Shown here: positions 8,438 to 17,525 of the stretch, one piece after another
Numbering within the stretch: the first letter of the stretch is position 1
Layout of the letters: each line of letters begins with the position of its first letter
From: an uncultured Arenicella sp.
GTDB taxonomy: Bacteria; Pseudomonadota; Gammaproteobacteria; Arenicellales; Arenicellaceae
DNA: 35,085 bases
Reading direction: 5' to 3'
Assembly: GCA_905479805.1 (NCBI GenBank)
Contig: CAJQNY010000162.1
Coordinates: forward strand, 1 to 35,085
Translations under genes and position numbers: made by a program
The notes under the pieces: model-generated
Told to the model about the DNA's origin: nothing
Database searches by the model: none
What the model saw: only the letters and a program-made list of their open reading frames with translations

Positions 8438-8830
8438 TTAGCGAATGATCTCAAAGCCTAGATTTAGTTGAATCAACGTTACCAGATACAATAAGGCGGA
8501 GAGCACGAGGCCCGCCAAGGTAACGTATCTAATGTTAAATAGCGCATCTCCAATATTGTTAATCAAAGGGGAAAAACTCGCGTATTTGTCGGCCATTATT
8601 TGTACTGCAGCGATCATCAAGAAAGCACCGGAAACAATAGCCGCCTGCCCCCAAAACGTATCTGTATTTCGCAAGCCATACCAAAACACATTCCAAACAC
8701 CAACCAATAGGACAAACACAGCGACCACACTTCGTTGCCGATTGAGCAACGATGGCTCAATGAGCGAACGCCGTTCTCCCCAAACGCAAAACACACTTAC
8801 CATGAGTGCGACACATACGACTATTCCCAT
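8438..8830 (-). CDS. Small four-helix membrane protein, unknown function
   Basis: The 130-residue product has four predicted membrane segments: about 2-17, 33-50, 60-80 and 98-120. No catalytic or binding motif is apparent. The ATG is preceded by GAGG at about 9 nt, and it begins 26 nt after the MATE stop on the same strand. It is therefore probably the last gene of the 10813-8438 unit. It converges on the HEAT gene with only 28 nt between stops and no obvious terminator hairpin. I do not recognise a family. Confidence 0.7.
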   Translation of the reverse strand: MGIVVCVALMVSVFCVWGERRSLIEPSLLNRQRSVVAVFVLLVGVWNVFWYGLRNTDTFWGQAAIVSGAFLMIAAVQIMADKYASFSPLINNIGDALFNIRYVTLAGLVLSALLYLVTLIQLNLGFEIIR

Positions 8831-8856
8831 AATTTGAACCTCACTATCCAGCTTAT

Positions 8857-10239
8857 CTAAATCTTAATCACCGCTTTACTTTCTGGCGCCTCGTCACTCA
8901 ATTGCTCTCTTGCCATGTTCGCCAATCGCTTGAGTAACAACACCCCCACTAAGAACAAACTCGCCACCATTCCAAGCCAAAGACCCTTAGCTCCTTCTAG
9001 ACCCGGAAACCAATGATAAAACGCGAAACCAATGCCAACAGGTAGCCCAAACACCCAAAAGGCAAGGAACTGATATTTGGGAGGACTAACGGTATCTCCG
9101 TATGCACGAAGTGCACATAGAACAGCGACTTGTAAAGAGTCGGCAATTTGGAAGGCAGCTCCAAAGTACAACAAAACCACGGCCAGTTGTATCACCTCGC
9201 TATCTTTACTGAAAAGTCGCACTAAGGGTTCAGTAAATACCAAAAAGGCAACACACATAATCACGGAGATCAGAATGTTAAATAAGGTCCCCGCTTTGAC
9301 CGTGTACCAGGCTTCGTTGGGCTTATTCGCGCCCAAGAATTGTGATGCTCGAATGGTGACACCTTGAGCCAAGCCCATATAAAGCATAAATGACATTGAA
9401 GCTACTGTAATCGCAACTGCATGCGCGCTGGCCTCAATCGGCCCAAACGCTGCTATCATCATTCCAGCACCGCAGAACATACTGAGCTCTATGACAATCG
9501 AAATTCCAATTGGAAAACCAAGCGAAAAAGTACTATTAAGTGACTGCCTATTGGGTAGTTCGAAATGACTAAATAGATCTAAATGCTTTAACTTACTATG
9601 CCATTTCAACACAAGCACGTTAGCTAAAAACATACACCACACCAATGATACGGTGGCCCACGCACAGCCGACCCCACCTAATTTAGGTGCGCCATAAAGG
9701 CCATTAACCAACACATAATCCAAGGGAATATTAATCAAAAAGGCGGCCAAATTAATCCACAGGACGGGTCGCGTTTCACTCATTCCCTCTAAAGCACCAC
9801 GAACGGCAGGAATCAACGTTGCGGGGATAGCACACAAACCAATCACAAACAAAAACTGTCGAGCAATCGATAGCATAGTCGTTTCATAATCTAGGAAAGC
9901 TAAAGACCAAGCCGCCAACCAAACAAATAGCATAGCAATGAAACCCAAACCGAGGCACATCCACAGAGACTGATGCAATTGGTGTTTTACACCTGGCATA
10001 TTGCCGGCACCATAGCTCCTCGCTACTAAAGGTTGAGTAGCAAAGCCAATCCCCATAAAAAACATGACGATCATGTTCCATGTATTGGTGCCTAAATTCA
10101 TTCCAGCCAAATCAACAGTACTGGCATTTCCCGCAATTAAGACGTCAGTCGCGGTCATCCCTACTAAGGCTAGTTGGGCCAGAGATACTGGTAAAGCCAA
10201 GCGAAGCAGGGCTCTTATTTCATGAAAAAAATGTGCCAT
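8857..10239 (-). CDS. MATE family multidrug/toxin exporter (NorM-like)
   Basis: The 460-residue protein has about twelve hydrophobic segments in two six-helix halves, as in the MATE family. The N-terminal half starts LALPVSLAQLALVGMTATDVLIAG, with the usual early Pro-Val and Asp, and continues with MGIGFATQPLVARSYGAG. The second half repeats the pattern in FPIGISIVIELSMFCGAGMMIAAFGPIEASAHAVA and GLAQGVTIRASQFLGA. Length and pattern fit the bacterial NorM-type group, which exports cationic drugs or metabolites in exchange for sodium ions or protons. It sits between a DUF1579-like exported protein gene (61 nt upstream) and a small membrane protein gene (26 nt downstream). The substrate is unknown. 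Confidence 0.9.
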   Translation of the reverse strand: MAHFFHEIRALLRLALPVSLAQLALVGMTATDVLIAGNASTVDLAGMNLGTNTWNMIVMFFMGIGFATQPLVARSYGAGNMPGVKHQLHQSLWMCLGLGFIAMLFVWLAAWSLAFLDYETTMLSIARQFLFVIGLCAIPATLIPAVRGALEGMSETRPVLWINLAAFLINIPLDYVLVNGLYGAPKLGGVGCAWATVSLVWCMFLANVLVLKWHSKLKHLDLFSHFELPNRQSLNSTFSLGFPIGISIVIELSMFCGAGMMIAAFGPIEASAHAVAITVASMSFMLYMGLAQGVTIRASQFLGANKPNEAWYTVKAGTLFNILISVIMCVAFLVFTEPLVRLFSKDSEVIQLAVVLLYFGAAFQIADSLQVAVLCALRAYGDTVSPPKYQFLAFWVFGLPVGIGFAFYHWFPGLEGAKGLWLGMVASLFLVGVLLLKRLANMAREQLSDEAPESKAVIKI

Positions 10240-10300
10240 TGGGACGACTAATTTCCGACTTAACGTAAGCTAAACGTTAACAATTACTTGATGATTTGCC

Positions 10301-10813
10301 CTACTCTGAGGACTCACTGGGACGATACAATCCATCAAATGCAATTTGAGGCTTCTTATCGTCGCTAAAAACTTGCCAGAGCTGTCGCACAGTTCCGTCG
10401 TTATTGGCCGTCCAGGTAATCTGATTGTAAGATGTAACTCCCTTGTCATCCGTTTTACCCTTAGATCGCAAAACCATCGCATCACCGCTTCTTTTTCCCT
10501 TTAGGTTCAGAGAGCCACCTTGATTGTCCAACCACAACTGCTCCCACCGTGCCATTTCCTGGTTGTAGAAGTTATAGCTAGTTCCCGTATATTTTGACGT
10601 AGCACTCGACCAGCTTTCCTTTACAACGCAACCGTTTTGAATGATTTCAATCTTACTATCGCCTGCCTTCTTTTTCGCTGGGTCAATCACAGACCACTCA
10701 CCCACCCAAAAGTCAAAGGCCCTGTGTTCCGTAGAATCACAGGTCTTGGCCGTCCCTTGTGCAAATAACCCACAGGACCAAAACACCAATAAACCCACTA
10801 TTAACCGTTTCAT
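10301..10813 (-). CDS. Exported DUF1579-like protein
   Basis: The 170-residue product begins with a Sec signal (MKRLIVGLLVFWSCGLFAQG). The mature part opens with EHRAFDFWVGEWSV, then GCVVKESWSS, GTSYNFYNQEMARWEQLWLDNQGG and GDAMVLRSKG. This FDFWxGEW, then kW-Q-W-D-G, pattern is that of DUF1579 and related lipocalin-like periplasmic proteins with no assigned reaction. The start has GAGG at 6 nt. The MATE gene follows by 61 nt on the same strand, so co-transcription is likely. A ligand-binding role in the periplasm is inference from the barrel-like fold. Confidence 0.75.
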   Translation of the reverse strand: MKRLIVGLLVFWSCGLFAQGTAKTCDSTEHRAFDFWVGEWSVIDPAKKKAGDSKIEIIQNGCVVKESWSSATSKYTGTSYNFYNQEMARWEQLWLDNQGGSLNLKGKRSGDAMVLRSKGKTDDKGVTSYNQITWTANNDGTVRQLWQVFSDDKKPQIAFDGLYRPSESSE

Positions 10814-11015
10814 GATTGCCTCACTGTTTATAACCGACCGTCTTTAACCTTCGCTTCCTAAGATAGTATAGAGTTTTATTCTAGAATGAGTATTGAAATC
10901 CCACTGCAAGTTCAGAATTTTGTGCGGCCCATCAACCAACAACAAGCGCTACAAGACGGTTTCCTTACTCAGCAATGCCATGAGCTTAACGCAGCAAACC
11001 CGGCTGTAACTAAGC

Positions 11016-11044
11016 AAAAAAAAGGCCGCAAATATTGCGGCCTT
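11016..11044 (-). terminator. Rho-independent terminator of the TonB receptor gene
   Basis: AAGGCCGCAA (11022-11031) pairs perfectly with TTGCGGCCTT (11035-11044). On the minus strand the hairpin is followed by a run of T (A-run 11016-11023 on plus). It lies 49 nt past the receptor stop. Confidence 0.88.
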
Positions 11045-11092
11045 GTAAAAGACGTTCAATCAAAGTGACATTGAACGACCAGTCATATAAAA

Positions 11093-13414
11093 CTAAAAAT
11101 TGGCATTAAAGGAAATACCAAAATAACGCTCTGCATCACGCGGTATTTGATACCGAAACCCATCTCCACTAAAAGTGGTAACGTAGCTCTCGTCACCAAG
11201 ATTCTTGCCAATTAGAGTCACGCGGTACTTATCATCTTGAAGTGACCAAGCAACGCTGGCGTTAAGAATGTCATATTCGGGTAATAGTGCTTGTGGTGCT
11301 TGTGTTCCTGTATTAGAAGGCAAACCAGCAACTTGCTCATCGGTATGTACAAACGATGCGTCAAAAATGAGATTTGAATCATTCGCTAGATTCATCACAT
11401 AGTTAGCACTAAGAGTGTATTTAAGGTCGGGTGAGAACGGCACATCTAAACCACTACGATTTGTACAGGCACTAGCAGGAACTCCGACAGGGCAATTGAA
11501 TCGGTCAATCTCGGCATCTATGGATGCAAAACCTCCCGACAATTGGAAGTTTTCAGTAGGCTGCCAGACAAAATCCACTTCGATGCCTTGAGTTGAGATA
11601 TCACCAGCATTGGTCAGAGTTGTTGTGGCGGTACCCAAGCTAGTATCAATATTATTAGCTTGTAGGTCTTCGATATCCGTACTAAAGATAGCTACATTAG
11701 TAAACAAATTACCTGTCGTTAGCTTATACCCGAGTTCGATTTGCTCCGATGACTCTGAACTGATTGGAAGAGTATTAGCGCGCGCCTGATTGTAGAAAAC
11801 GTTGAACGCAGGCCCTTTATAGCCTTGAGAATAGGTCGCGTATAACAAACCCGTATCGCTAACATCCCAAGTTACTCCGAGCTTGCCAGACGTGTCTGTT
11901 TCATCGGTTGAGCCCGTAAAATCACTGTTATTACCTACTCCACGCACACCAACACCACGTCGACCAAATGGGTCGTTATTGACGCGTCTATGATTAAACG
12001 ACACTTCGTCATCCGTATAACGCAAACCAAATATGACATCGACATTGTCATTGATTGCGTACGAACCTTCGCCAAAAACAGACAGATTTTCAAACTCGGT
12101 GTCGAACACAGCAGTTGCAGCAACTATATCTGTAGATAAACATGTTAGGCCTGGGTTTGCATCTAGAATAGGGGCATTAACAGGATGAACCTGACAGCTG
12201 GCATCACGGCGAAAACTTCGATCAGATTCTAGTTTCCAATAAAATAAACCTGCTTGCCAAGTTAATGCCTGATCTTCCGCAGACGCAATTCTCAACTCTT
12301 GAGAAAATTGCTTCCAGCTTTGAATACCAATGTCATGCAATTGGAAAAATGTCGAACTAAAATCAACCGGGGTTGGTGAATCACCGGCGGTAGAGGTGAA
12401 ATCACCTTCGCGTATTTCGGTGTTATCCCATTTTCGATAGGCTGTTATTGAAGTAAGCGTGTAATCATTTAACGCTGCCTCAACTTGAACTGAAAACGAT
12501 GAAGAATCATCCAATGTTTGGGTTGTTAAATCATGATCCACTGAACGTTGATTCAAATCGAGATCGGCAACACCGTTCACTACTCCCAAGCTATTTGGAT
12601 TGGCGGGAGAAAGTGGATCTCGTCCACTTGGCAACAAAGACAAATCCGCACAACAGTCGTCTTTAGCACTGTAGTCTTCCGCGATCATCAGAACTTCTAC
12701 ATTGTCTGATACGTCCCACTCCAACATTCCACGAAACCCTGTACGGTCGTATCCTTGAATGGTGTCACCATTAAATGTGTTGTTGATATAACCGTCAAAA
12801 TCACCTTTGAATACCGTTAAACTCGCTCGTGCATTGTCACTGATTGGCCCAGCAATCCCTCCTTTGATTCGAATTTCATCATCCTCGAATACAGAAAGGT
12901 TAACATTGCCACTGAACTCTTCTGTCGGGCGCTTCGTGGTTAGATTTAATACACCTGCAGATGCATTTTTACCAAACAAGGTTCCCTGTGGCCCGCGTAA
13001 GACCTCTAAACGTTCAAGGTCATATAAGTCAGTAAATGCCTGACCGGACCTACCCAGTACCACACCGTCTACCACCGTCGATACACTTGGCTCAGCCGCG
13101 GTACTAAATGAAATGGTACCAATGCCTCGAACAACGACCGCAGAGTTTCGATTGGTATTTCCTTTACGAAACGACACCGACGGAATTAGCTGTTGTAGCC
13201 CCTCGAAGCCCACAGCATGAGCCGAAGCAATTTTTTCAGCATCTAACACACTTACCGCAATCGGGACATCTTGAACACTTTGTTCACGTTTTTGCGCCGT
13301 CACGATGATTTCTTCGAGAAACCCCTCTTGCGCATAGCTGGTCTGTAAGCCCACGCTAAAAACCAATCCGGCCGTAATCCCTAATTTCAGAAACTTATCT
13401 AAACTTACCTGCAT
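11093..13414 (-). CDS. TonB-dependent outer-membrane receptor
   Basis: The 773-residue protein has a signal peptide ending near SYA-QEG. The TonB-box/plug start EEIIVTAQKREQSVQDVPIAV is around residues 34-54. The plug domain includes VRGIGTISF and RLEVLRGPQGTLFGKNASAGVLNL (about 130-160). A long beta-barrel ends in the C-terminal Phe (FNANF) needed for outer-membrane insertion. Plugs of this type are common in marine gammaproteobacteria and sphingomonads, often for glycans or other large nutrients. The start has an excellent AGGAG site at about 6 nt. It follows the GntR-GH31-symporter unit on the same strand but is 233 bp away, with its own candidate operator and promoter, so it is likely the uptake pore of that locus. 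The ligand is inferred to be an oligosaccharide. Confidence 0.92.
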   Translation of the reverse strand: MQVSLDKFLKLGITAGLVFSVGLQTSYAQEGFLEEIIVTAQKREQSVQDVPIAVSVLDAEKIASAHAVGFEGLQQLIPSVSFRKGNTNRNSAVVVRGIGTISFSTAAEPSVSTVVDGVVLGRSGQAFTDLYDLERLEVLRGPQGTLFGKNASAGVLNLTTKRPTEEFSGNVNLSVFEDDEIRIKGGIAGPISDNARASLTVFKGDFDGYINNTFNGDTIQGYDRTGFRGMLEWDVSDNVEVLMIAEDYSAKDDCCADLSLLPSGRDPLSPANPNSLGVVNGVADLDLNQRSVDHDLTTQTLDDSSSFSVQVEAALNDYTLTSITAYRKWDNTEIREGDFTSTAGDSPTPVDFSSTFFQLHDIGIQSWKQFSQELRIASAEDQALTWQAGLFYWKLESDRSFRRDASCQVHPVNAPILDANPGLTCLSTDIVAATAVFDTEFENLSVFGEGSYAINDNVDVIFGLRYTDDEVSFNHRRVNNDPFGRRGVGVRGVGNNSDFTGSTDETDTSGKLGVTWDVSDTGLLYATYSQGYKGPAFNVFYNQARANTLPISSESSEQIELGYKLTTGNLFTNVAIFSTDIEDLQANNIDTSLGTATTTLTNAGDISTQGIEVDFVWQPTENFQLSGGFASIDAEIDRFNCPVGVPASACTNRSGLDVPFSPDLKYTLSANYVMNLANDSNLIFDASFVHTDEQVAGLPSNTGTQAPQALLPEYDILNASVAWSLQDDKYRVTLIGKNLGDESYVTTFSGDGFRYQIPRDAERYFGISFNANF

Positions 13415-13582
13415 TGCTCTCTCCTATGGTGAATCTAATCGTTTAACTGAGTCAATTTGATTGAGTAGCTATTATATTTCAATAACTTAACGTCTCTTTC
13501 AGGCCAAAAAAGCATGCACGGGACGCCCAGTCGCCATCAATTGTCGATTTTTAGTTTACACCAGACTATTACTATAATACAA

Positions 13583-13606
13583 CTTATGTCTTATACATGA
13601 CTTAAG
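13583..13606. promoter_or_regulatory. Candidate operator upstream of the TonB receptor gene
   Basis: A 24-bp imperfect inverted repeat has arms CTTATGTC (13583-13590) and GACTTAAG (13599-13606), 7 of 8 complementary. It is about 170 bp upstream of the receptor ATG. Read on the minus strand it contains TATAAGACATAA, which matches TATAAGATATAA upstream of the AKR gene at 11 of 12 positions. It is a plausible site for the GntR regulator of this locus. This is inference, as the region is AT-rich. Confidence 0.4.
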
Positions 13607-13647
13607 TATTCGAGGATAGTTTAAACAAACTTAGCTGAATATTGGGT

Positions 13648-15339
13648 TTAGCGCCTGAGGCTATGCCAGCAAAGGCCGAGATTGATGATTACAGTCGAAA
13701 TAATTAACGGCCAGAAATAAGCAGACAAACCGCCAACTAAGCCGATGGGAGAAAACAACAAATAGACCATCACTATCAGTGACAACATGGTATAGCTGGC
13801 CGCCTTCGCATACCGCCATGGCTGCAAATCCACCTTGGCCGCGGATTCATACTGCCAATCAGACTTAGTAGGGTAAAGACGCCCAAGGACCAACATGATC
13901 GATACTTCTATAACAAAAAGTACCGCATAGATATGGATAAAGTTGAGTTCAATATCCAGCACAAACTTGAGCATGGCGTAGGCGATAATATGAAAAATAA
14001 TGGCAACCTTCGCGGCAAATGCAGGCACACGCTGAGTAAACAAACCAACTAACACCACGGCGATTACTGGAATATTGTAGAAACCAGTGAAAATACGAAT
14101 TATTTGCCACAAACCGTCGGGCGCAAATTGTAATAGTGGCGCGACGATGAAGGAAAATACAGCGATTACGACACTGGCAATCTTTGCGACCTTAATAAGC
14201 TCTGAGTCGCTAACCTCTCGCTTCATCAGCGGTTGGTAAACGTCGAGGCAAAATAAGGTGGCGGCACTGTTCAGCAAGGAATTGAATGAGCTAAAAACAG
14301 CCCCCAAAAGCACCGCCAAAAAGAAACCTGACAAATAAACAGGCAAGACATCCTTAACCAATTGCGGGTATGCCAGATCTATCGAAATTAGTTGATCCGT
14401 GTTGTTTGCATATAGGTGAAAGGCAATAACTCCTGGGATCATCATCATGAATGGTACTAGGAGCTTAAAGTAGCCAGACAACAATACGCCTTTTTGACCT
14501 TCAGCAAGATTAGCCGCTCCCAAGGTGCGCTGAATAACGTACTGATTGGTGCCCCAATAAAATAGGTTAGCAAATATCATGCCCGTGAAAATTGTGCCAA
14601 AGGGCACCGGGTCATCGGGTGCGCCGATCGCATTTAACTTGTGAGTATCGTTATTTGCTATTATCGATAAGCCTTCACTAAAACTGCCCTGCCCCAAAGC
14701 AATCAAGCCTAGGGTCGGAACTAGAATACCAATAATCAACAGGCCCATGCCGTTGATAGTATCCGATACCACAACAGCCTTAAGCCCACCAAATACCGCA
14801 TAAATCGCGCCAATGCTCCCTACAGCTAATACCGTAACAATGAGCGCCTGGGAGTACGGTAGGTTCAACAAACTTGGTACGTCGAATAAACGCAGAACCG
14901 CCACAGACCCTGAATACAGAATAGACGGGATCGTAACCAGTCCATAGCCAACCATGAACAGCACTACCGTCAAACGCCGCACATCATCATCGAACCGGTT
15001 TTCCAAAAAACTTGGCAGAGTAGTAAATGCACCTCGTAAATATCGCGGCAAAAAGACCAACGCCATGATGATGGTGGCAAAACCCGCGGTCACCTCCCAT
15101 GCCATGGCGCTCATATTAAATCCATAGGCCGAGCCATTGAGGCCAATCAACTGTTCCGCAGATAAGTTAGTTAACAGCATTGAACCAGCAATGAAAGTGC
15201 CGGTTAAGCCTCTGCCTGCCAGAAAGTAACCATCCTTGTCATCAACACTCCCCTTGGTCTTCTGATAAGAAATCCAACCTACCACGGCCATAAAAAAAAC
15301 ACAGGACACTAGCGTAAAAGCAAGATCAGCGGATGGCAT
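13648..15339 (-). CDS. SSS-family sodium:sugar symporter (SGLT/YidK-like)
   Basis: The 563-residue membrane protein has about 14 hydrophobic segments. The N-terminus carries the sodium:solute symporter signature region: DGYFLAGRGLTGTFIAGSMLLTNLSAEQLIGLNGSAYGFNMSAMAWE (residues about 36-82). Later motifs include GGLKAVVVSDTINGMGLL and FSSFNSLLNSAATLFCLDVY. The LTNLSAEQLIGLNG form is that of the sugar-transporting SGLT/YidK branch. It should import a mono- or oligosaccharide with sodium ions across the inner membrane. The start has AAGGA at about 9 nt and lies 45 nt after the GH31 stop, so it is in the GntR-GH31-symporter operon. The sugar carried is probably the GH31 product or substrate. Confidence 0.9.
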   Translation of the reverse strand: MPSADLAFTLVSCVFFMAVVGWISYQKTKGSVDDKDGYFLAGRGLTGTFIAGSMLLTNLSAEQLIGLNGSAYGFNMSAMAWEVTAGFATIIMALVFLPRYLRGAFTTLPSFLENRFDDDVRRLTVVLFMVGYGLVTIPSILYSGSVAVLRLFDVPSLLNLPYSQALIVTVLAVGSIGAIYAVFGGLKAVVVSDTINGMGLLIIGILVPTLGLIALGQGSFSEGLSIIANNDTHKLNAIGAPDDPVPFGTIFTGMIFANLFYWGTNQYVIQRTLGAANLAEGQKGVLLSGYFKLLVPFMMMIPGVIAFHLYANNTDQLISIDLAYPQLVKDVLPVYLSGFFLAVLLGAVFSSFNSLLNSAATLFCLDVYQPLMKREVSDSELIKVAKIASVVIAVFSFIVAPLLQFAPDGLWQIIRIFTGFYNIPVIAVVLVGLFTQRVPAFAAKVAIIFHIIAYAMLKFVLDIELNFIHIYAVLFVIEVSIMLVLGRLYPTKSDWQYESAAKVDLQPWRYAKAASYTMLSLIVMVYLLFSPIGLVGGLSAYFWPLIISTVIINLGLCWHSLRR

Positions 15340-15384
15340 ATTACATATTCCTTATAAGTTGACGATTCACTTTCTATAGCAACT

Positions 15385-17505
15385 CTACTTTGCTATCCAA
15401 GTGCGCTCAATGGGTATAACGGGGTTCTGTGAATCAAGATTAAACTGGGCCGTGTGCTCAACCTGTGGCGATAAACCGATACTCCGACCCTGCCTTACAA
15501 ACACAGCCATCTCATCCAAGGCTAACTGGCGGCGATGCACTTGCAAGCCATCTAGATTCGTCCCCGCATCAACAGAATTAGGATCAAAGACACACCACTT
15601 ACCAGCGGGTAGATAGAACTCCACATAACCCTCTGGGTCAAAACAGGGAACTACCAACATTTCATCGCCGAACATAAACTGATTTTCAAAGCCCCATGAT
15701 TGGGGTTCCTCTGGAAACGCGATGACCATGGGGCGTTGCACAGGCAAGCCAGATTCATGAGATTGCCGCATCGCATCATACAAATAGGCCAAGAGTTGAT
15801 ATCTGAGCTGTAGCGCCTTGCTCACAGCCAGATTTGCACTTTGTGAATAGGACCAAGGTTCTCGGTCACCAATACCGTGTAATCGATAATGAGCTGAAAA
15901 AACAGCGGCTTGTGCCCAACGTACATATAAGTTGTCATCGCGCGTATCTTTGTAAAAACCACCGACATCGGTCGCGTAGAATGGTGAGCCGGAAAGACCC
16001 CAAGATAAGCCTCCACGAAGATTACTAATCAAGCCCTCCCAATCTGCCTGAGGGTCACCTCCCCAATGGCTATTGAAGCGTTGGCAACCGATCCAAGATG
16101 CGCGACTAAATAGAAAGGGGCCACTCGGCGAGAACGTCTCAGCAGCTTGATAAACACATCGGTTATATAGGTGCGAGTAAACATTGTGCAATGCGTGGCC
16201 GCTCTCTCCATTCGATGCCAGCATATTGTCGTCAGTGATTTGCTCACCGAAATCCGCCTTGATCATATCCACGCCAATGTCAAACAGCGCTTGGTGTGAA
16301 TCATGCCAAAACTGGTAAGCTTCCGGGTTTGTGAAATCAATTATTCCTGAGCGCGGCAAAGGGGTAAGCACCTCACCAAACGCCTGCATGTCCCATTCGT
16401 ATTCGTAAGCTTTGCTTGTGCGTTTATCCGTTAGCAGCCATCCTTTGTCAGCCAGTTCGTTAAAAAGCGGACCGCGAGTCGAAACGAGCGGATACTCCCA
16501 AACGCATACTTTAAAATCCAGTTCCTTGAGCTCGTCAATCACAGCCTTTGGGTTTGGGTATCGCGAAGGGCTCCAGGTGAATGAAAACCGGGTTTCGGTA
16601 TCTTGCCAAGCACGACCGTCAAAGGTAATCGTGTCACAGGGCATATTATTTTCTCGCACCGTTCGTGCCACTGACAGAATCTCTTGCGCATCCTGGTAAT
16701 ACGCTTTAGAGAGAATTACGCCAGTACTCCAAATGGGTGGCAACGGTGCACGTCCAGTCAACTCGGTATATCGTTCAATGAGTGCAGCACCGGCATTATT
16801 TTCTCTTGACGAGGGCTTACAACGAAAGATAAATAGGTCGAGTTCATCGTCCTCGACAAGGGCGCAATAACTTCGTTGCGACCAGGAAGGTTCGCCGACG
16901 GCGTGAGTTACCGGAGCAGGCGTATGATTGAACACCGCCCAACCCGATGGGCTCCAACAAAATGGCGTATTTTTATACGAAATTTCTGCATTCACACCCA
17001 ATGCATCGCTGTTATAGGAGCGCAAAAGCTGGCCACGCTTGTTAAGCGCACCCCACTTTTCGCCTAGCCCGTAAACAGGTTCTCCGGAAGAAAGTTCAAT
17101 GCTTACCCACCATCCCTTTTCGGTTTTGGCAAATGGCGGAACTCGATGTTTACGCACAAAATGCCCATCGGTGGGAGAACCAATACAGCACCGCCCTGCG
17201 CCATCTAGAAGACGAAACGCAAGCGGCCTATGCGTCAGTTCCAAACGGCAATTGTTACTCACCAAAATACTCAGGCCATCGAATTGTTCAAGTACAACAT
17301 CTACCGCTGACGGCTGAACAGTTAGTAATTCATAGTCTTGAGCTCTGTGATGAGCATTTGGGGTAAAGAGTCTAAAGCCATCATCTAAGACCTCTAAAAA
17401 CAATTCACCACTACTCGTATCCAAGCGCACCCGCTTCGATACGAGTTCAGGAGGCGAAAGTAGTTCTAATGCTGGAATTTCATTCCAGTCCGGACAATCC
17501 ATCAC
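15385..17505 (-). CDS. GH31 alpha-glycosidase, YicI-like (alpha-xylosidase group), altered pocket
   Basis: The 706-residue GH31 enzyme (GTG 17505 or the next ATG 17502) has the N-terminal beta-sandwich, the (beta/alpha)8 barrel from about 255, and C-terminal sandwiches. The nucleophile is Asp418 in IKADFGE and the acid/base is Asp484 in HWGGD, aligning with E. coli YicI Asp416 and Asp482. RGGLSWGLSG and SAHYRLHG also match YicI. The YicI Cys307-Phe308 pair near sugar C5 is replaced by Gly297-Arg298 (FDGRAW), so simple alpha-xylosidase activity should not be assumed. SQase marker residues are absent (Glu304 and Phe307 at the Arg301/Trp304 positions, HWGGDP instead of WAGDQ). No signal peptide is seen, so it is probably cytoplasmic. 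It lies between GntR (20 nt) and the symporter (45 nt). Confidence 0.9.
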   Translation of the reverse strand: MMDCPDWNEIPALELLSPPELVSKRVRLDTSSGELFLEVLDDGFRLFTPNAHHRAQDYELLTVQPSAVDVVLEQFDGLSILVSNNCRLELTHRPLAFRLLDGAGRCCIGSPTDGHFVRKHRVPPFAKTEKGWWVSIELSSGEPVYGLGEKWGALNKRGQLLRSYNSDALGVNAEISYKNTPFCWSPSGWAVFNHTPAPVTHAVGEPSWSQRSYCALVEDDELDLFIFRCKPSSRENNAGAALIERYTELTGRAPLPPIWSTGVILSKAYYQDAQEILSVARTVRENNMPCDTITFDGRAWQDTETRFSFTWSPSRYPNPKAVIDELKELDFKVCVWEYPLVSTRGPLFNELADKGWLLTDKRTSKAYEYEWDMQAFGEVLTPLPRSGIIDFTNPEAYQFWHDSHQALFDIGVDMIKADFGEQITDDNMLASNGESGHALHNVYSHLYNRCVYQAAETFSPSGPFLFSRASWIGCQRFNSHWGGDPQADWEGLISNLRGGLSWGLSGSPFYATDVGGFYKDTRDDNLYVRWAQAAVFSAHYRLHGIGDREPWSYSQSANLAVSKALQLRYQLLAYLYDAMRQSHESGLPVQRPMVIAFPEEPQSWGFENQFMFGDEMLVVPCFDPEGYVEFYLPAGKWCVFDPNSVDAGTNLDGLQVHRRQLALDEMAVFVRQGRSIGLSPQVEHTAQFNLDSQNPVIPIERTWIAK

Positions 17506-17525
17506 AATAAGCTTCTTTTAGTTGA

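Noticed and set aside
10886-11068. Plus-strand 60-codon open frame in the gap before the TonB receptor gene
   Set aside because: It runs through the receptor's terminator hairpin, lacks a ribosome site, and the product has no recognisable features.
15385-17505. GH31 enzyme as a sulfoquinovosidase, making the locus a standard sulfoquinovose operon
   Set aside because: SQase marker residues are missing: the Arg301/Trp304 positions align with Glu304/Phe307, and the acid/base motif is HWGGDP rather than WAGDQ. The enzyme is closer to YicI. The oxygenase/AKR logic is similar but not sufficient.
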